A stretch of DNA of 64,000 nucleotides from Pseudomonas sp. PD9R. GTDB lineage: Bacteria > Pseudomonadota > Gammaproteobacteria > Pseudomonadales > Pseudomonadaceae. Made by a program: the position numbers and the translations under genes. The stretch is from the NCBI RefSeq assembly GCF_019200975.1, contig NZ_JAHTMR010000009.1, positions 166,909 through 230,908 of the forward strand. Reading direction: 5' to 3'. Below the pieces are notes generated by a model that saw only the letters and a list, made by a program, of their open reading frames with translations, had not been told where the DNA came from and made no database searches. Positions 9,018 through 17,199 of this stretch are shown one piece after another (position 1 is the first letter of the stretch; every line of letters begins with the position of its first letter).

Positions 9018-9056
9018 TCAGCTTTCCCCAACACTCGTTGTGTGTACTACGGCTTT

Positions 9057-9089
9057 ACGGTGCGCTTGGTCGGTGCACCGTTTTTTTTT
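9057..9089 (+). terminator. Rho-independent terminator after eda
   Basis: ACGGTGC and GCACCGT pair across an 11-bp loop and are followed by nine or ten T residues, ending the zwf-pgl-eda transcript. Confidence 0.9.
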
Positions 9090-9118
9090 GCCTGCGCAAA
9101 ATCCGTGGTGCCAACCCT

Positions 9119-9140
9119 GTAGGAGCTGCCGCAGGGCGCG
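9119..9140. repeat. Solitary REP
   Basis: GTAGGAGCTGCCGCAGGGCG is one arm of the common GAGCTGCCG repeat without an inverted partner nearby. Confidence 0.6.
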
Positions 9141-9220
9141 ACAAGATGCGATACATAGTTACCGCATACCGATTTTCGACCAGTGCTAGCCTGCGTTCAT
9201 CTTATGGAAGAGAGAACGTC

Positions 9221-9937
9221 ATGGACGCCAATACCTCAGAAACACCGGTTTGCCTGCTATCACCTGAACAGATCGCCGGCCCCTATTTTCGCAATCCCAA
9301 GCTGATCAGACGAAACATCAGCGAAGGCGCCGACGGCGTTCCGTTGGTGCTACGGCTGGCAATCGTCGATGCCATGACGGGCCAGCCCGTCACCGATGCA
9401 TTGGTGGATATCTGGCACTGCAATGCGCGCGGGGCGTATTCGGGCTGGAGCAAAATCAATCCGGACCTGGAAGTCGACAATGGCGACATCGGCTCGGTCG
9501 CGCGAACCGACGATGACACCTACCTGCGCGGCGGGCAATTCACCGATAAAAACGGCATCGCCCGGTTCACCACGATCTGTCCGGGTTTTTATGCCGGGCG
9601 CACCTTGCACATCCATGTCGCCGTGCGCATCACCAGTGGTAACAATTATCTGCAGGAGCGACACGTTGCCTGGGTCGGCCAGTTGTACTTTCCCGCGGTC
9701 GCGGCGCGCTCGGTGCTCAATGCCCGGGAGTATCGCGGTCGGGCCATCCCGCCACTGACCAACGAGCAAGACTTCTTCTATCAGAACATGGGTGGCGGTG
9801 CCTCGACCCTGAACGTTCAAACCCTGGGTCGCGACTCCAATGACGATGGCTTTTTCGGGCACATGACCATCGGCATCGACACCTTCGCGGTGTCGAGCCA
9901 GATCAAGCCTGAGGACTTCGACAAGTACACCGTGTGA
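9221..9937 (+). CDS. Intradiol ring-cleavage dioxygenase-like protein
   Basis: Predicted non-haem Fe(III) dioxygenase of the catechol/protocatechuate dioxygenase fold, 238 residues. The fold's metal-ligand pattern is visible: a tyrosine in WHCNARGAYSGWS (about 66-78), a second in CPGFYAGRT and paired histidines in LHIHVAV (about 128-134). The substrate is unknown; it lacks the N-terminal helical linker domain of true catechol 1,2-dioxygenases, so it belongs to the stand-alone, uncharacterised group. The start was set at 9221 because GGAAGAGAG precedes it; the frame is open further upstream but without a ribosome binding site. It runs convergently into an aminotransferase gene with 2 bp between them. 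Confidence 0.85.
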   Translation: MDANTSETPVCLLSPEQIAGPYFRNPKLIRRNISEGADGVPLVLRLAIVDAMTGQPVTDALVDIWHCNARGAYSGWSKINPDLEVDNGDIGSVARTDDDTYLRGGQFTDKNGIARFTTICPGFYAGRTLHIHVAVRITSGNNYLQERHVAWVGQLYFPAVAARSVLNAREYRGRAIPPLTNEQDFFYQNMGGGASTLNVQTLGRDSNDDGFFGHMTIGIDTFAVSSQIKPEDFDKYTV

Positions 9938-9939
9938 CG

Positions 9940-11121
9940 TCAGCTCAGTTCAGTCAGCGCCGTGGTCAACAACGTCATGTCGGCCGCAGTGCTGGTCAGT
10001 CCCGGCGTTATACGAATGCACGGCCCACACGCGGCCCCGCTGCGTACCACCGTGAACAGGTTGTAATCGTTGAGCAGGCGTTCGACCATCGGCTGTTGAT
10101 CGGCATGTGCGGTGAAGCGCAGCGACGTAATTCCGCAATACAGTCGTGGGTCGTCCGGGGTCATGACTTCGATCCCTGGTAACTCGCGAACCGCATGAAC
10201 CCACAGGTTGCGCAGGTAGTTGACCCGCGCACCTTTGGCGGCGGAACCACCCATGGCCCAATGTTCCTCAAGCACCAGCGGCAGGGTCAGCAATGCCGGG
10301 ATATTGGGCGTGCTGTACGGCGTGCGGGCGCGAATGTCGGTGATCGGGAAATGCATTTCGCCCATGTCCGGATCGATGTCGGCCAGGCGTTCAGTGGCGA
10401 TATACAGGAAGCCGAGGGTCAGTGGGGCACCGATCCACTTGTGCAGGTTATAGGCGGCGAAAGCGATGCCCAGTTCATCGAGATCGAATTCAAACTGGCC
10501 CAAGGCATGTGCGCCGTCGAGGATTACGTCGATGCCATATTCTTTGGCAGCGGCTGCAATAGCTTGTACCGGCATCACCAGACCCGTGCGGTGGGTGACG
10601 TGGGTCAACGCCATCAGCTTGAGTCGCGGATAACGTGCGAACGCTGCACGGTAAGTGCTCAGCAAACTGTCGAAACTGGCGGGATGCGGGTGTTCGATTT
10701 CGATCACTTCGACACCGCGATTACGCGCGAGCCAGCGCATGGCACCCTTGACCGTGTCGTACTCCAGATCACAGATCAGCACCTGATCGCCTGGCTGCAA
10801 GCGGTTGTAGTTGCGGATCAATGACTGCAAACCGTCCGAGGCGTTGCGGGTGAGGGCGACTGTCTCAGCGGGTACGCCAATCAGTTCGGCCACCTGAGCG
10901 CGGATTTTCAGGCTGTCAGTCTGTTCGAAACGCTGACGCACGTAGACGGAGTTGCTGCGGTTGACCAACTCGATGTTGCGCTGGTACTCCTCGACCACCG
11001 TGCGCGACATGCGCCCGAAATAGCCGTTTTCCAGGTTGATCGGGCCAGGTTGGACAGCGTAGCGGTCGGCAAATGTCTGCCAAAAGGATTCATCACGGGC
11101 GCGGCGGGTGTTGTCAGGCAT
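9940..11121 (-). CDS. Class V PLP-dependent aminotransferase (isopenicillin N epimerase-like)
   Basis: Cytoplasmic pyridoxal-phosphate enzyme of 393 residues. The PLP lysine is expected at Lys228 in YNLHKWIGAP, and the cofactor aspartate lies in VILDGAHALGQ about 25 residues earlier. The group resembles isopenicillin N epimerase/cysteine desulfurase-like proteins, which act as epimerases, lyases or desulfurases, so the substrate cannot be told. The downstream DUF3820 gene on the same strand stands just upstream in transcription order (24 bp), so the two may be cotranscribed. Confidence 0.85.
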   Translation of the reverse strand: MPDNTRRARDESFWQTFADRYAVQPGPINLENGYFGRMSRTVVEEYQRNIELVNRSNSVYVRQRFEQTDSLKIRAQVAELIGVPAETVALTRNASDGLQSLIRNYNRLQPGDQVLICDLEYDTVKGAMRWLARNRGVEVIEIEHPHPASFDSLLSTYRAAFARYPRLKLMALTHVTHRTGLVMPVQAIAAAAKEYGIDVILDGAHALGQFEFDLDELGIAFAAYNLHKWIGAPLTLGFLYIATERLADIDPDMGEMHFPITDIRARTPYSTPNIPALLTLPLVLEEHWAMGGSAAKGARVNYLRNLWVHAVRELPGIEVMTPDDPRLYCGITSLRFTAHADQQPMVERLLNDYNLFTVVRSGAACGPCIRITPGLTSTAADMTLLTTALTELS

Positions 11122-11145
11122 GGGATTACTCGATCAGGAGGTGAA

Positions 11146-11382
11146 TCAGTGCCGAGGGGCAGGTTTGCCGTGTTTGGCGCGCAAGGGTTCGAGCAATTCG
11201 GATAAACCGTTGTGATCGATTTCCTGCATCAGGGCCAGCAGGCCGCCCAGTTCGCCATGGGGGAAACCTTCCCGGGCGAACCAGTTCAGGTACGGTCCTG
11301 GCAGGTCGGCAATGATTCGGCCCTTGTATTTGCCGAAGGGCATTTCGCGAGTAATCAGCAGTTCGAGCTTTTCAGGGTTCAT
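11146..11382 (-). CDS. DUF3820 family protein
   Basis: Small cytoplasmic protein of 78 residues with the family hallmark MPFGKYKGRIIADLPGPYL (about residues 14-33), followed by WFAREGFP and a helical C-terminus. Members are annotated as quorum-sensing-regulated virulence factor-like proteins, and the core motif resembles one found in exonuclease-associated domains, but no activity is established. It lies 24 bp upstream of the aminotransferase gene on the same strand. Confidence 0.85.
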   Translation of the reverse strand: MNPEKLELLITREMPFGKYKGRIIADLPGPYLNWFAREGFPHGELGGLLALMQEIDHNGLSELLEPLRAKHGKPAPRH

Positions 11383-11585
11383 CGATCAGTCGTCTTGATT
11401 CAGTCAGTCTGGAAAATACAGGCATTCTGCATGCAGGCCAAATGACAGATCATGCAAAAAAAGCGGATACAGATTTTTTGTTGATAACTAAGTATTTGAA
11501 AAACAAAGGGTAATTTATCATTCGGAAGCTGGCATGCGAGCTGCAATACCTATTGCAACTTTCATCACCCGCAAGGAATTGAAAA

Positions 11586-12053
11586 ATGACCGACATGAAT
11601 AAAGAAGCGATCTCTGTGCTCAACGACCTGATTGAAACCAGCAAAGACGGTCAGGAAGGGTTCAAGACTTGCGCTGAAGACATCAAACACCCTGAACTCA
11701 AAACCCTGTTTGTGCAACGTTCCGCCGACTGCGCCACAGCGGCAGCCGAGCTGCAGAGCGCCGTACGTTCGATGGGTGGCGATCCGGAAACTTCCACCAG
11801 TGTCAGCGGCGATTTGCACCGTCGCTGGGTCGATGTGAAATCAATGTTTACCGGCAAGGACGAAGAAGCCGTGCTCAACGAAGCCGAGCGCGGTGAAGAC
11901 CATGCGATGAAGGCTTATCGGGAAGCCATGGAAAAAATCAACAAACACAACCTGGTGGGTATCCGTGACATCGTTGAACGTCAGTACCACGGCGTGCAAC
12001 GCAACCACGATCAGGTAAAAGCCCTGCGTAACCAGGCGCGCGCACGCTCGTAA
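11586..12053 (+). CDS. PA2169-family four-helix-bundle protein (DUF2383)
   Basis: 155-residue, highly charged, all-helical protein with a ferritin-like layout: helix starts at VLNDLIETSKDGQEGF, CAEDIKHPELKTLFVQ, RWVDVKSMFTGKDEEAVLNE and RGEDHAMKAYREAM. Family members are stress-associated and have unknown biochemistry. The ATG is preceded by AAGGAATTG. It is a monocistronic gene bounded by its own terminator. Confidence 0.88.
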   Translation: MTDMNKEAISVLNDLIETSKDGQEGFKTCAEDIKHPELKTLFVQRSADCATAAAELQSAVRSMGGDPETSTSVSGDLHRRWVDVKSMFTGKDEEAVLNEAERGEDHAMKAYREAMEKINKHNLVGIRDIVERQYHGVQRNHDQVKALRNQARARS

Positions 12054-12070
12054 GCGTACGCTTGCTGTCA

Positions 12071-12098
12071 AAAACGCCAGCCAGTCTGGCGTTTTTTT
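12071..12098 (+). terminator. Rho-independent terminator after the PA2169-family gene
   Basis: AAAACGCCAG and CTGGCGTTTT pair across CCAGT, followed by a run of T. Confidence 0.93.
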
Positions 12099-12129
12099 GT
12101 GCTTGTGGTTAATACCGCAATCGCCGCTT

Positions 12130-12218
12130 GTAGGAGCTGCCGAAGGCTGCGATCTTTTGACCTTGCTCTTCTGCGAGTGCGAAAAAAGCAAAAGATCGCA
12201 GCCTTCGGCAGCTCCTTC
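12130..12218. repeat. REPIN (GAGCTGCCGAAGGC type)
   Basis: Left arm GTAGGAGCTGCCGAAGGCTG and right arm CAGCCTTCGGCAGCTCCTTC, with a loop holding a second small AAAAGATC/GATCTTTT pairing. Located upstream of the FUSC efflux operon. Confidence 0.85.
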
Positions 12219-12290
12219 ATGGTCGCGTTTTTTGACGGGCCGATGGGAGAAGCCGGCTATCGTTACAACGTCCTTTGAAGAGTTTATTCA

Positions 12291-14279
12291 GTGCCTATCA
12301 CTTTGCAGGCTTTGTTCGCGCCCGACCGCCGCGCCGTGCAATTCGCGATCAAAACCTTGATCGGCGGGGGGCTGGCGTTGTGGTTGGCCTTGCGGTGGGG
12401 GCTGGAACAACCGGCCTGGGCGTTGATGACGGCAATCATCGTCGCCCAGCCGTTGTCGGGGATGGTCATGCAAAAGGGGCTGGCGCGTCTGCTGGGGACG
12501 CTGGTCGGGACGATCATGTCGGTGGTGTTCATGGGCGCCTTTGCCCAGACGCCCTGGTTGTTCCTGTTGGCCTTGGCGTTGTGGCTGGGACTCTGTACGG
12601 CGAGTTCGACGTTGTTGCGCAGCGCCTGGTCCTATTCATTTGTGCTGGCCGGTTACACCGTGGCAATCATCGCGTTGCCGGCGATCAGCCATCCGCTGAC
12701 GGTATTCGACCAGGCCGTGGCGCGATGCACGGAAATCTGCCTGGGCATTATCTGCGCCACGGCGAGCAGTGCGTTGCTTTGGCCGATGCGGGTCGAGTTG
12801 CAACTGACCGATCAGGCACGCGCTGCCTGGCGGAGCGGTATGAATGCCGCGCGGGCGACCCTTGCCGGCGATGGCCAGGCGCGAAAGGGCTTGCTGGAGA
12901 TTCTCGGGCGAATCGTTGCGGTGGATGCCCAGCGTGAACATGCCTGGTTCGAAGGCAGCCGTGGGCGGCAACGCGCGCGGGCTATCAGCGGCTTGAGCCA
13001 GAAGCTGCTGATGTTGTTGCGCATCGCCCGTTCCGTGCACCGGCAGTGGAAGCAACTGGAACCGCATGAGTTCGCGCAATTGTTGCCCTGGATGAGCGAA
13101 GTCCAGGAGGCGCTGAACGGTGCTGATCCCGCGACTTTGCAAGCCTTGCGCCCGCGCTTGCTCGACGCCTCCCATGACCCGCACATCAGCTCCGCGCAAA
13201 GTTATTGCCTGGTGCGTTTCACCTTGCTGATGGATACCGCCATGGCGGCAGGTGTGGCGTTGAAAGCCGTGGAGGAGGGAAGAGATGCCGTCGATCCGCC
13301 GAGAACCCTGACGCCACACCGGGACCTGTCGTTGGCCCTGGTATTCGGTGCCCGTAGCGCGCTAGCGTTTCTGGTGGTCTCGTGTTTCTGGCTGGCGACG
13401 GCCTGGCCTGCGGCAGCAGGCGCATTGGTGCTGACGTGTGTGGTGTGCAGCCTGTTTGCCAGTCGCGAGAACGGCGCTCAGATCGGCATGAGTTTTATGC
13501 GCGGCATCTTTCTGGCCATTCCAGTGGCGTTTATCGTCGGGCAGATTCTGCTGCCGCAGTGGAGTGGTTTCGCAATGCTCTGTATGGCCATGGGCGTGCC
13601 ATTGTTTTTTGGGGCGCTGGGCATGGCCAAACCGCAGATCAGTGCCACGGCTACTTCATTTTGTCTGCACTTCATTGTGCTGGTGGCGCCGCTTAATCAG
13701 ATGAAGTTCGATGTCGCGGCCTTTTTCAACAGCGCGCAGGCCATGGTGGTGGGTGTCGGTGCGGCTGTCCTGGCGTTCCATTTGTTGATCCTGCGCAATC
13801 CGGTGTGGCTTGGCCGACGCCTGCTGGCAGCAACCCTTGACGATCTGGTGCGCTTGACTCGACGCAATCTGGCCGGTGCCGAAAGCTGGTTCGGTGGGCG
13901 GATGGCTGACCGCTTGCTGCAACTGGCGCGGCATTATCCGGAGCTGCCGGAGCCTGCTCGCAGCCGCTGGGACGACGGCTTGCTCGGCCTGGATATCGGC
14001 GACGAATTGCTGCACCTGCGCTTGAGTCTGGCGGTGGCGCAGGTGCCGGTCACTGCGCCGCAACAGCGTTATCTCGAACGCCTGGAAAATGTCCTGCGCC
14101 AAGGCCCGGCGGGCAGTCGCGCCGAAGCATTGATCGAGCCGAGCGAAGCCTTACTGCAAACCCTGTACGCCTTGCCTCCCAGCGATGCGGTGAAGCTGGC
14201 CCAAGGCGCAGTGCTGCAATTGCAAAACAGTTGGCGCGCCTGGTGCCGCCAGCAGGAGGACGTTCATGGGTTTGCGTGA
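12291..14279 (+). CDS. FUSC-family (AaeB-like) aromatic acid/toxin exporter
   Basis: Inner-membrane efflux protein of 662 residues. Two clusters of hydrophobic segments, about residues 20-165 and 345-500, flank a large cytoplasmic helical region, the layout of AaeB/YccS proteins. The start is GTG at 12291, preceded by GAAGAG. The next gene, a DUF1656 protein, begins within its last 14 bases, and a HlyD-type adaptor follows, so the three encode one tripartite pump (FUSC permease, small membrane partner, periplasmic adaptor). In E. coli AaeAB exports hydroxybenzoates; the substrate here is inferred only by family. Confidence 0.92.
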   Translation: MPITLQALFAPDRRAVQFAIKTLIGGGLALWLALRWGLEQPAWALMTAIIVAQPLSGMVMQKGLARLLGTLVGTIMSVVFMGAFAQTPWLFLLALALWLGLCTASSTLLRSAWSYSFVLAGYTVAIIALPAISHPLTVFDQAVARCTEICLGIICATASSALLWPMRVELQLTDQARAAWRSGMNAARATLAGDGQARKGLLEILGRIVAVDAQREHAWFEGSRGRQRARAISGLSQKLLMLLRIARSVHRQWKQLEPHEFAQLLPWMSEVQEALNGADPATLQALRPRLLDASHDPHISSAQSYCLVRFTLLMDTAMAAGVALKAVEEGRDAVDPPRTLTPHRDLSLALVFGARSALAFLVVSCFWLATAWPAAAGALVLTCVVCSLFASRENGAQIGMSFMRGIFLAIPVAFIVGQILLPQWSGFAMLCMAMGVPLFFGALGMAKPQISATATSFCLHFIVLVAPLNQMKFDVAAFFNSAQAMVVGVGAAVLAFHLLILRNPVWLGRRLLAATLDDLVRLTRRNLAGAESWFGGRMADRLLQLARHYPELPEPARSRWDDGLLGLDIGDELLHLRLSLAVAQVPVTAPQQRYLERLENVLRQGPAGSRAEALIEPSEALLQTLYALPPSDAVKLAQGAVLQLQNSWRAWCRQQEDVHGFA

Positions 14280-14472
14280 ATGGTCGGTGGGCGGCGTGCT
14301 GCTCAGCCCGTTTCTGATTTATGTGGTGCTGGCGCTGCTGGTCACTGGCGCCCTGCGCCTGCTATTGCGGCTGACCCCGGTGGGGCGCTGGATCTGGCAT
14401 GAAGCATTATTTGATTGCGCCTTGTACGTCTGTGTATTGACCGTGATCACCGTCGTCCTCGGACCCTTATAA
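14266..14472 (+). CDS. DUF1656 small inner-membrane protein (AaeX-like)
   Basis: 68 residues with two predicted membrane segments (LLSPFLIYVVLALLVTGAL and CALYVCVLTVITVVLGPL). Members are encoded between FUSC permeases and HlyD adaptors, as here, and are considered accessory parts of the pump. Start overlaps the permease gene by 14 bp; the adaptor gene follows after 10 bp. Confidence 0.92.
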   Translation: MGLREWSVGGVLLSPFLIYVVLALLVTGALRLLLRLTPVGRWIWHEALFDCALYVCVLTVITVVLGPL

Positions 14473-14482
14473 GGAGTTGAAC

Positions 14483-15346
14483 ATGCGTACTTCCGTACGT
14501 GTCGCGGTAACGCTGTGCCTGGTGGCGGTGGCGATTTTTGCCGGTTTCCATTTGTGGCAGTACTACATGCTGACACCCTGGACCCGCGACGCGCGAATCG
14601 GCGCCGACGTGGTGGTGATTTCCCCGGATGTGTCGGGTTGGGTGCGCGAGCTAAAGGCTTATGACAACCAACAGGTGAAGGCGGGTGATCTGCTGCTGAG
14701 CATCGACCGCGACCGTTTCGAAGCTGCGCTCGAAAAGGCGCAAGCGGTGGTGCAAACCCGTCAGCAACAACTCAATCTACGTGAGCGCGAAGCCAGTCGT
14801 CGTGCCAGCCTCGGGCCGCAGGCGATCAGTGCCGAGCTGCGCGAGAACGCGCAAATCAACGCTGACATTGCGCGCGGTGAATTGCGCGAAGCCCAGGCCG
14901 AAGCCAAGGTCGCGCAAATCAACCTGGCCCGCAGCCAGGTCCACGCGCCTCGCAATGGGCACATCACCAACCTGCGCCTGGCCGAAGGCAATTACGTGAA
15001 CGCCGGGCAATCGGTGATGGCCTTGATCGACGACTCGACCTTTTATGTGCAGGCGTATTTCGAAGAAACCAAACTGCCGCGGATTCGCGTCGGCGACCCG
15101 GTGAAGGTCTGGCTGATGAGTGCGGGGCATGCGTTGGAGGGGCACGTGGAAAGCATCAGTCGCGGGATCACCGACCGCAACACCACGCCGGATGGTCAAT
15201 TGCTGGCGGAAGTGGAGCCGACCTTCAACTGGGTCAGGCTGGCGCAACGGATTCCGGTGCGGATCAAACTGGACAAGGTGCCCGAAGAGATCAATCTGAG
15301 TGCGGGGATGACGGCGAGCGTGCAGGTGAAGGAGAGCGAACGCTGA
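14483..15346 (+). CDS. HlyD/EmrA-family periplasmic adaptor of efflux pump
   Basis: Membrane fusion protein of 287 residues anchored by an N-terminal segment (VAVTLCLVAVAIFAGFHLW). It has a biotinyl-lipoyl-like hairpin (VVVISPDVSGWVRELKAYDNQQVKAGDLLLSI, split across about residues 45-76), a coiled-coil region rich in QARE (about 80-150) and a beta-barrel region (FYVQAYFEETKLPRIRVG). ATG at 14483 follows AAGGAG by 6 bp. Third gene of the FUSC-DUF1656-HlyD operon; it should link the permease to an outer-membrane channel encoded elsewhere. Confidence 0.93.
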   Translation: MRTSVRVAVTLCLVAVAIFAGFHLWQYYMLTPWTRDARIGADVVVISPDVSGWVRELKAYDNQQVKAGDLLLSIDRDRFEAALEKAQAVVQTRQQQLNLREREASRRASLGPQAISAELRENAQINADIARGELREAQAEAKVAQINLARSQVHAPRNGHITNLRLAEGNYVNAGQSVMALIDDSTFYVQAYFEETKLPRIRVGDPVKVWLMSAGHALEGHVESISRGITDRNTTPDGQLLAEVEPTFNWVRLAQRIPVRIKLDKVPEEINLSAGMTASVQVKESER

Positions 15347-15364
15347 GTTGCGCTGCGCCGCGAT

Positions 15365-15461
15365 CTTGTGGCGAGGGAGCTCGCTCCTGCTGGGGCGCGA
15401 GGCGGCCCCGAAAAATGGGCCTGCTGCGCAGTCCAGCGGGAGCAAGCGCCCTCGCCACAAG
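15365..15461. repeat. REPIN (GTGGCGAGGGAGC type) between convergent genes
   Basis: CTTGTGGCGAGGGAGCTCGC and the inverted GAGCAAGCGCCCTCGCCACA border a GC-rich internal inverted pair (GGGGCGCGAGGCGGCCCC). Lies between the efflux adaptor and the MaoC gene. Confidence 0.85.
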
Positions 15462-15472
15462 CGAGTGGACTA

Positions 15473-15943
15473 TCAGCCAATGCTGATCGGCGGCAACTCG
15501 GTCAGCGTCACAGTCTGCTGTTTGCGCGGCGCCAAAATTTCCGCCTCACCATCCACCACCAACTCATCACGCTGGTTGAACACGCGAGTGGCAATGCGTA
15601 CACGAAACTTCGGCAGTTTCTCGAGGATTTCCAGGCGCACGGTCAGGGTGTCGCCAATCTTCACCGGCTTCTGAAAACTCATCTGCTGGCCGATATAAAT
15701 AGTGCCCGGCCCAGGCAACTCACAGGCGACCGCAGCACTGATCAAGGCACCGCTGAACATGCCGTGGGCGATGCGTTCCTTGAACATGGTGCTGGCGGCG
15801 TAGTCGGCGTCCAGGTGTACCGGGTTGTGATCGCCCGACATCGCGGCGAACAACTGAATGTCGCGCTCTTCGACAGTCTTGCTGTAGCTGGCAGTCTGGC
15901 CGACTTCGAGGGCTTCGTAAGGGGTGTTGGTAACCTGGGTCAT
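15473..15943 (-). CDS. MaoC-like (R)-specific enoyl-CoA hydratase
   Basis: Hot-dog-fold hydratase of 156 residues, PhaJ-like. The catalytic hydratase-2 motif is visible as FAAMSGDHNPVHLDADYA (Asp and His, about residues 29-46) followed by RIAHGMFSGALIS. It would convert enoyl-CoA to (R)-3-hydroxyacyl-CoA, linking beta-oxidation to PHA synthesis or simply hydrating intermediates. The start at 15943 follows AGGAATTGAGACAG; a TTG three codons earlier is less likely. It is the downstream partner of the alpha/beta hydrolase gene, next to fadD2-fadD1, an order also found in P. aeruginosa. Confidence 0.88.
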   Translation of the reverse strand: MTQVTNTPYEALEVGQTASYSKTVEERDIQLFAAMSGDHNPVHLDADYAASTMFKERIAHGMFSGALISAAVACELPGPGTIYIGQQMSFQKPVKIGDTLTVRLEILEKLPKFRVRIATRVFNQRDELVVDGEAEILAPRKQQTVTLTELPPISIG

Positions 15944-15984
15944 CTGTCTCAATTCCTGTGACGAATAAAAAAATTCACAAAAAA

Positions 15985-16929
15985 CTATTCGGTTCGGTGT
16001 GGCCGGCGATGGGCCAGCGCCTGGTGGATCCAGGCCAGTACATCGGCAGTCACTTCATCGCGGTTGCTATCGTTGAACAGCTCGTGCCGCGCCTGCGGGT
16101 AAATAGTCAGCTGCAGGCTCTGGCTACCGGCTTCGCGCAAGGCGTCGGCCAGATCTTTCAGACGCTTGCCTTCGCTCACCGGATCACATTCACCACCAAT
16201 TACCAGCAATGGCAGGCCCGGATCGATCTGAGCGAGATTGGACGCTTTGCTGATTTGCTGCAACCCGCCGAGCAAATCGATCCATAGCTGATTGGTGCAG
16301 CGAAAGCCGCAGAGTGGGTCGTTGGCGTACAAATCGACTTCCGTCGGATCGCGGCTGAGCCAGTCGAAACGGGTGCGCGCCGGTTTGAATTGCTTGTTGA
16401 ACGAGCCGAACGACAACCATTCGATCAGCGCGCTTCGGCCTTTCGGGCCCTGTCGCAGGCGTTCGAACCGGGCGATTTGCCGCGCTGCGCGATAAAGCGC
16501 CACCGGCTGGAAGTTCGAGCCACTGAGAATTGCCCCGTGCAGGCTGGCACTGTGATGCAGCAAATAGGCCTGGGCGATGTAGCTGCCCATGCTGTGACCG
16601 AGCAGCACAATCGGCACGCCGGGATGCGGCTGGCCGATGTGCTGGTTGAGGCACGCCAGGTCGCCCACAACCTTGGCCCAGCCATCGGAATCGGCGAAAT
16701 GGCCGAGCGTCCCGTTTTCGGCAGTTTTGCCATGTCCGCGCAAATCCGGCGCGTACACACCGAAGCCTTGATCGCAGAGTTTTTCTGCCAGACGCGCATA
16801 GCGACCGCTGTGTTCCGCCATGCCGTGGGCCAGCAGGATGACAGCCTTGAGGGGGCCTGCAGGCAGCCACTGGTTGACGAAAAGGCGACTGCGGTCACTG
16901 GTGGTCAGCCAGAAAGTGTCGTGGATCAT
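15985..16929 (-). CDS. Alpha/beta hydrolase (lysophospholipase/monoacylglycerol lipase-like)
   Basis: 314-residue serine hydrolase. The oxyanion/entry motif LLAHGMAEHSGRY is near residues 32-44, the nucleophile Ser113 sits in LLGHSMGSYIA, an acid residue is likely in GGECDPVS and the histidine in PQARHELFND. No signal peptide is seen. ATG at 16929 has AAGGAACC 7 bp upstream; the open frame continues to 17001 but without a good start. Divergent from fadD2; the neighbours suggest release or handling of fatty acids from lipids. Confidence 0.88.
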   Translation of the reverse strand: MIHDTFWLTTSDRSRLFVNQWLPAGPLKAVILLAHGMAEHSGRYARLAEKLCDQGFGVYAPDLRGHGKTAENGTLGHFADSDGWAKVVGDLACLNQHIGQPHPGVPIVLLGHSMGSYIAQAYLLHHSASLHGAILSGSNFQPVALYRAARQIARFERLRQGPKGRSALIEWLSFGSFNKQFKPARTRFDWLSRDPTEVDLYANDPLCGFRCTNQLWIDLLGGLQQISKASNLAQIDPGLPLLVIGGECDPVSEGKRLKDLADALREAGSQSLQLTIYPQARHELFNDSNRDEVTADVLAWIHQALAHRRPHRTE

Positions 16930-17199
16930 AGCGGTTCCTTTGCTGGGGCATGGAGCTTGCGGCTTGCAGCTTAAAGCTTGCAGCTCAAGTGTATAGCGCA
17001 TCCTCAGTCAGGCGTCTGATCTGCCCACGCCACGGCAGGAAGATTCACACGATCAATGACGACCGTGCGCGTATTTGCCTGATTCGCCATAGCTGCTAGT
17101 GTCCGTGAAGCTCCGCTTTTCGCTTTCTGCTTTTTGAGGGATGAGAGAGAAATGACAGAAAAGTGGCCCCGGATAGCTCAGGTAAAGAGGATAAGAACA

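Noticed and set aside
12284..12532. ORFs antisense to the FUSC gene start
   Set aside because: Shadows in GC-rich DNA; the FUSC frame has clear membrane segments and operon context.
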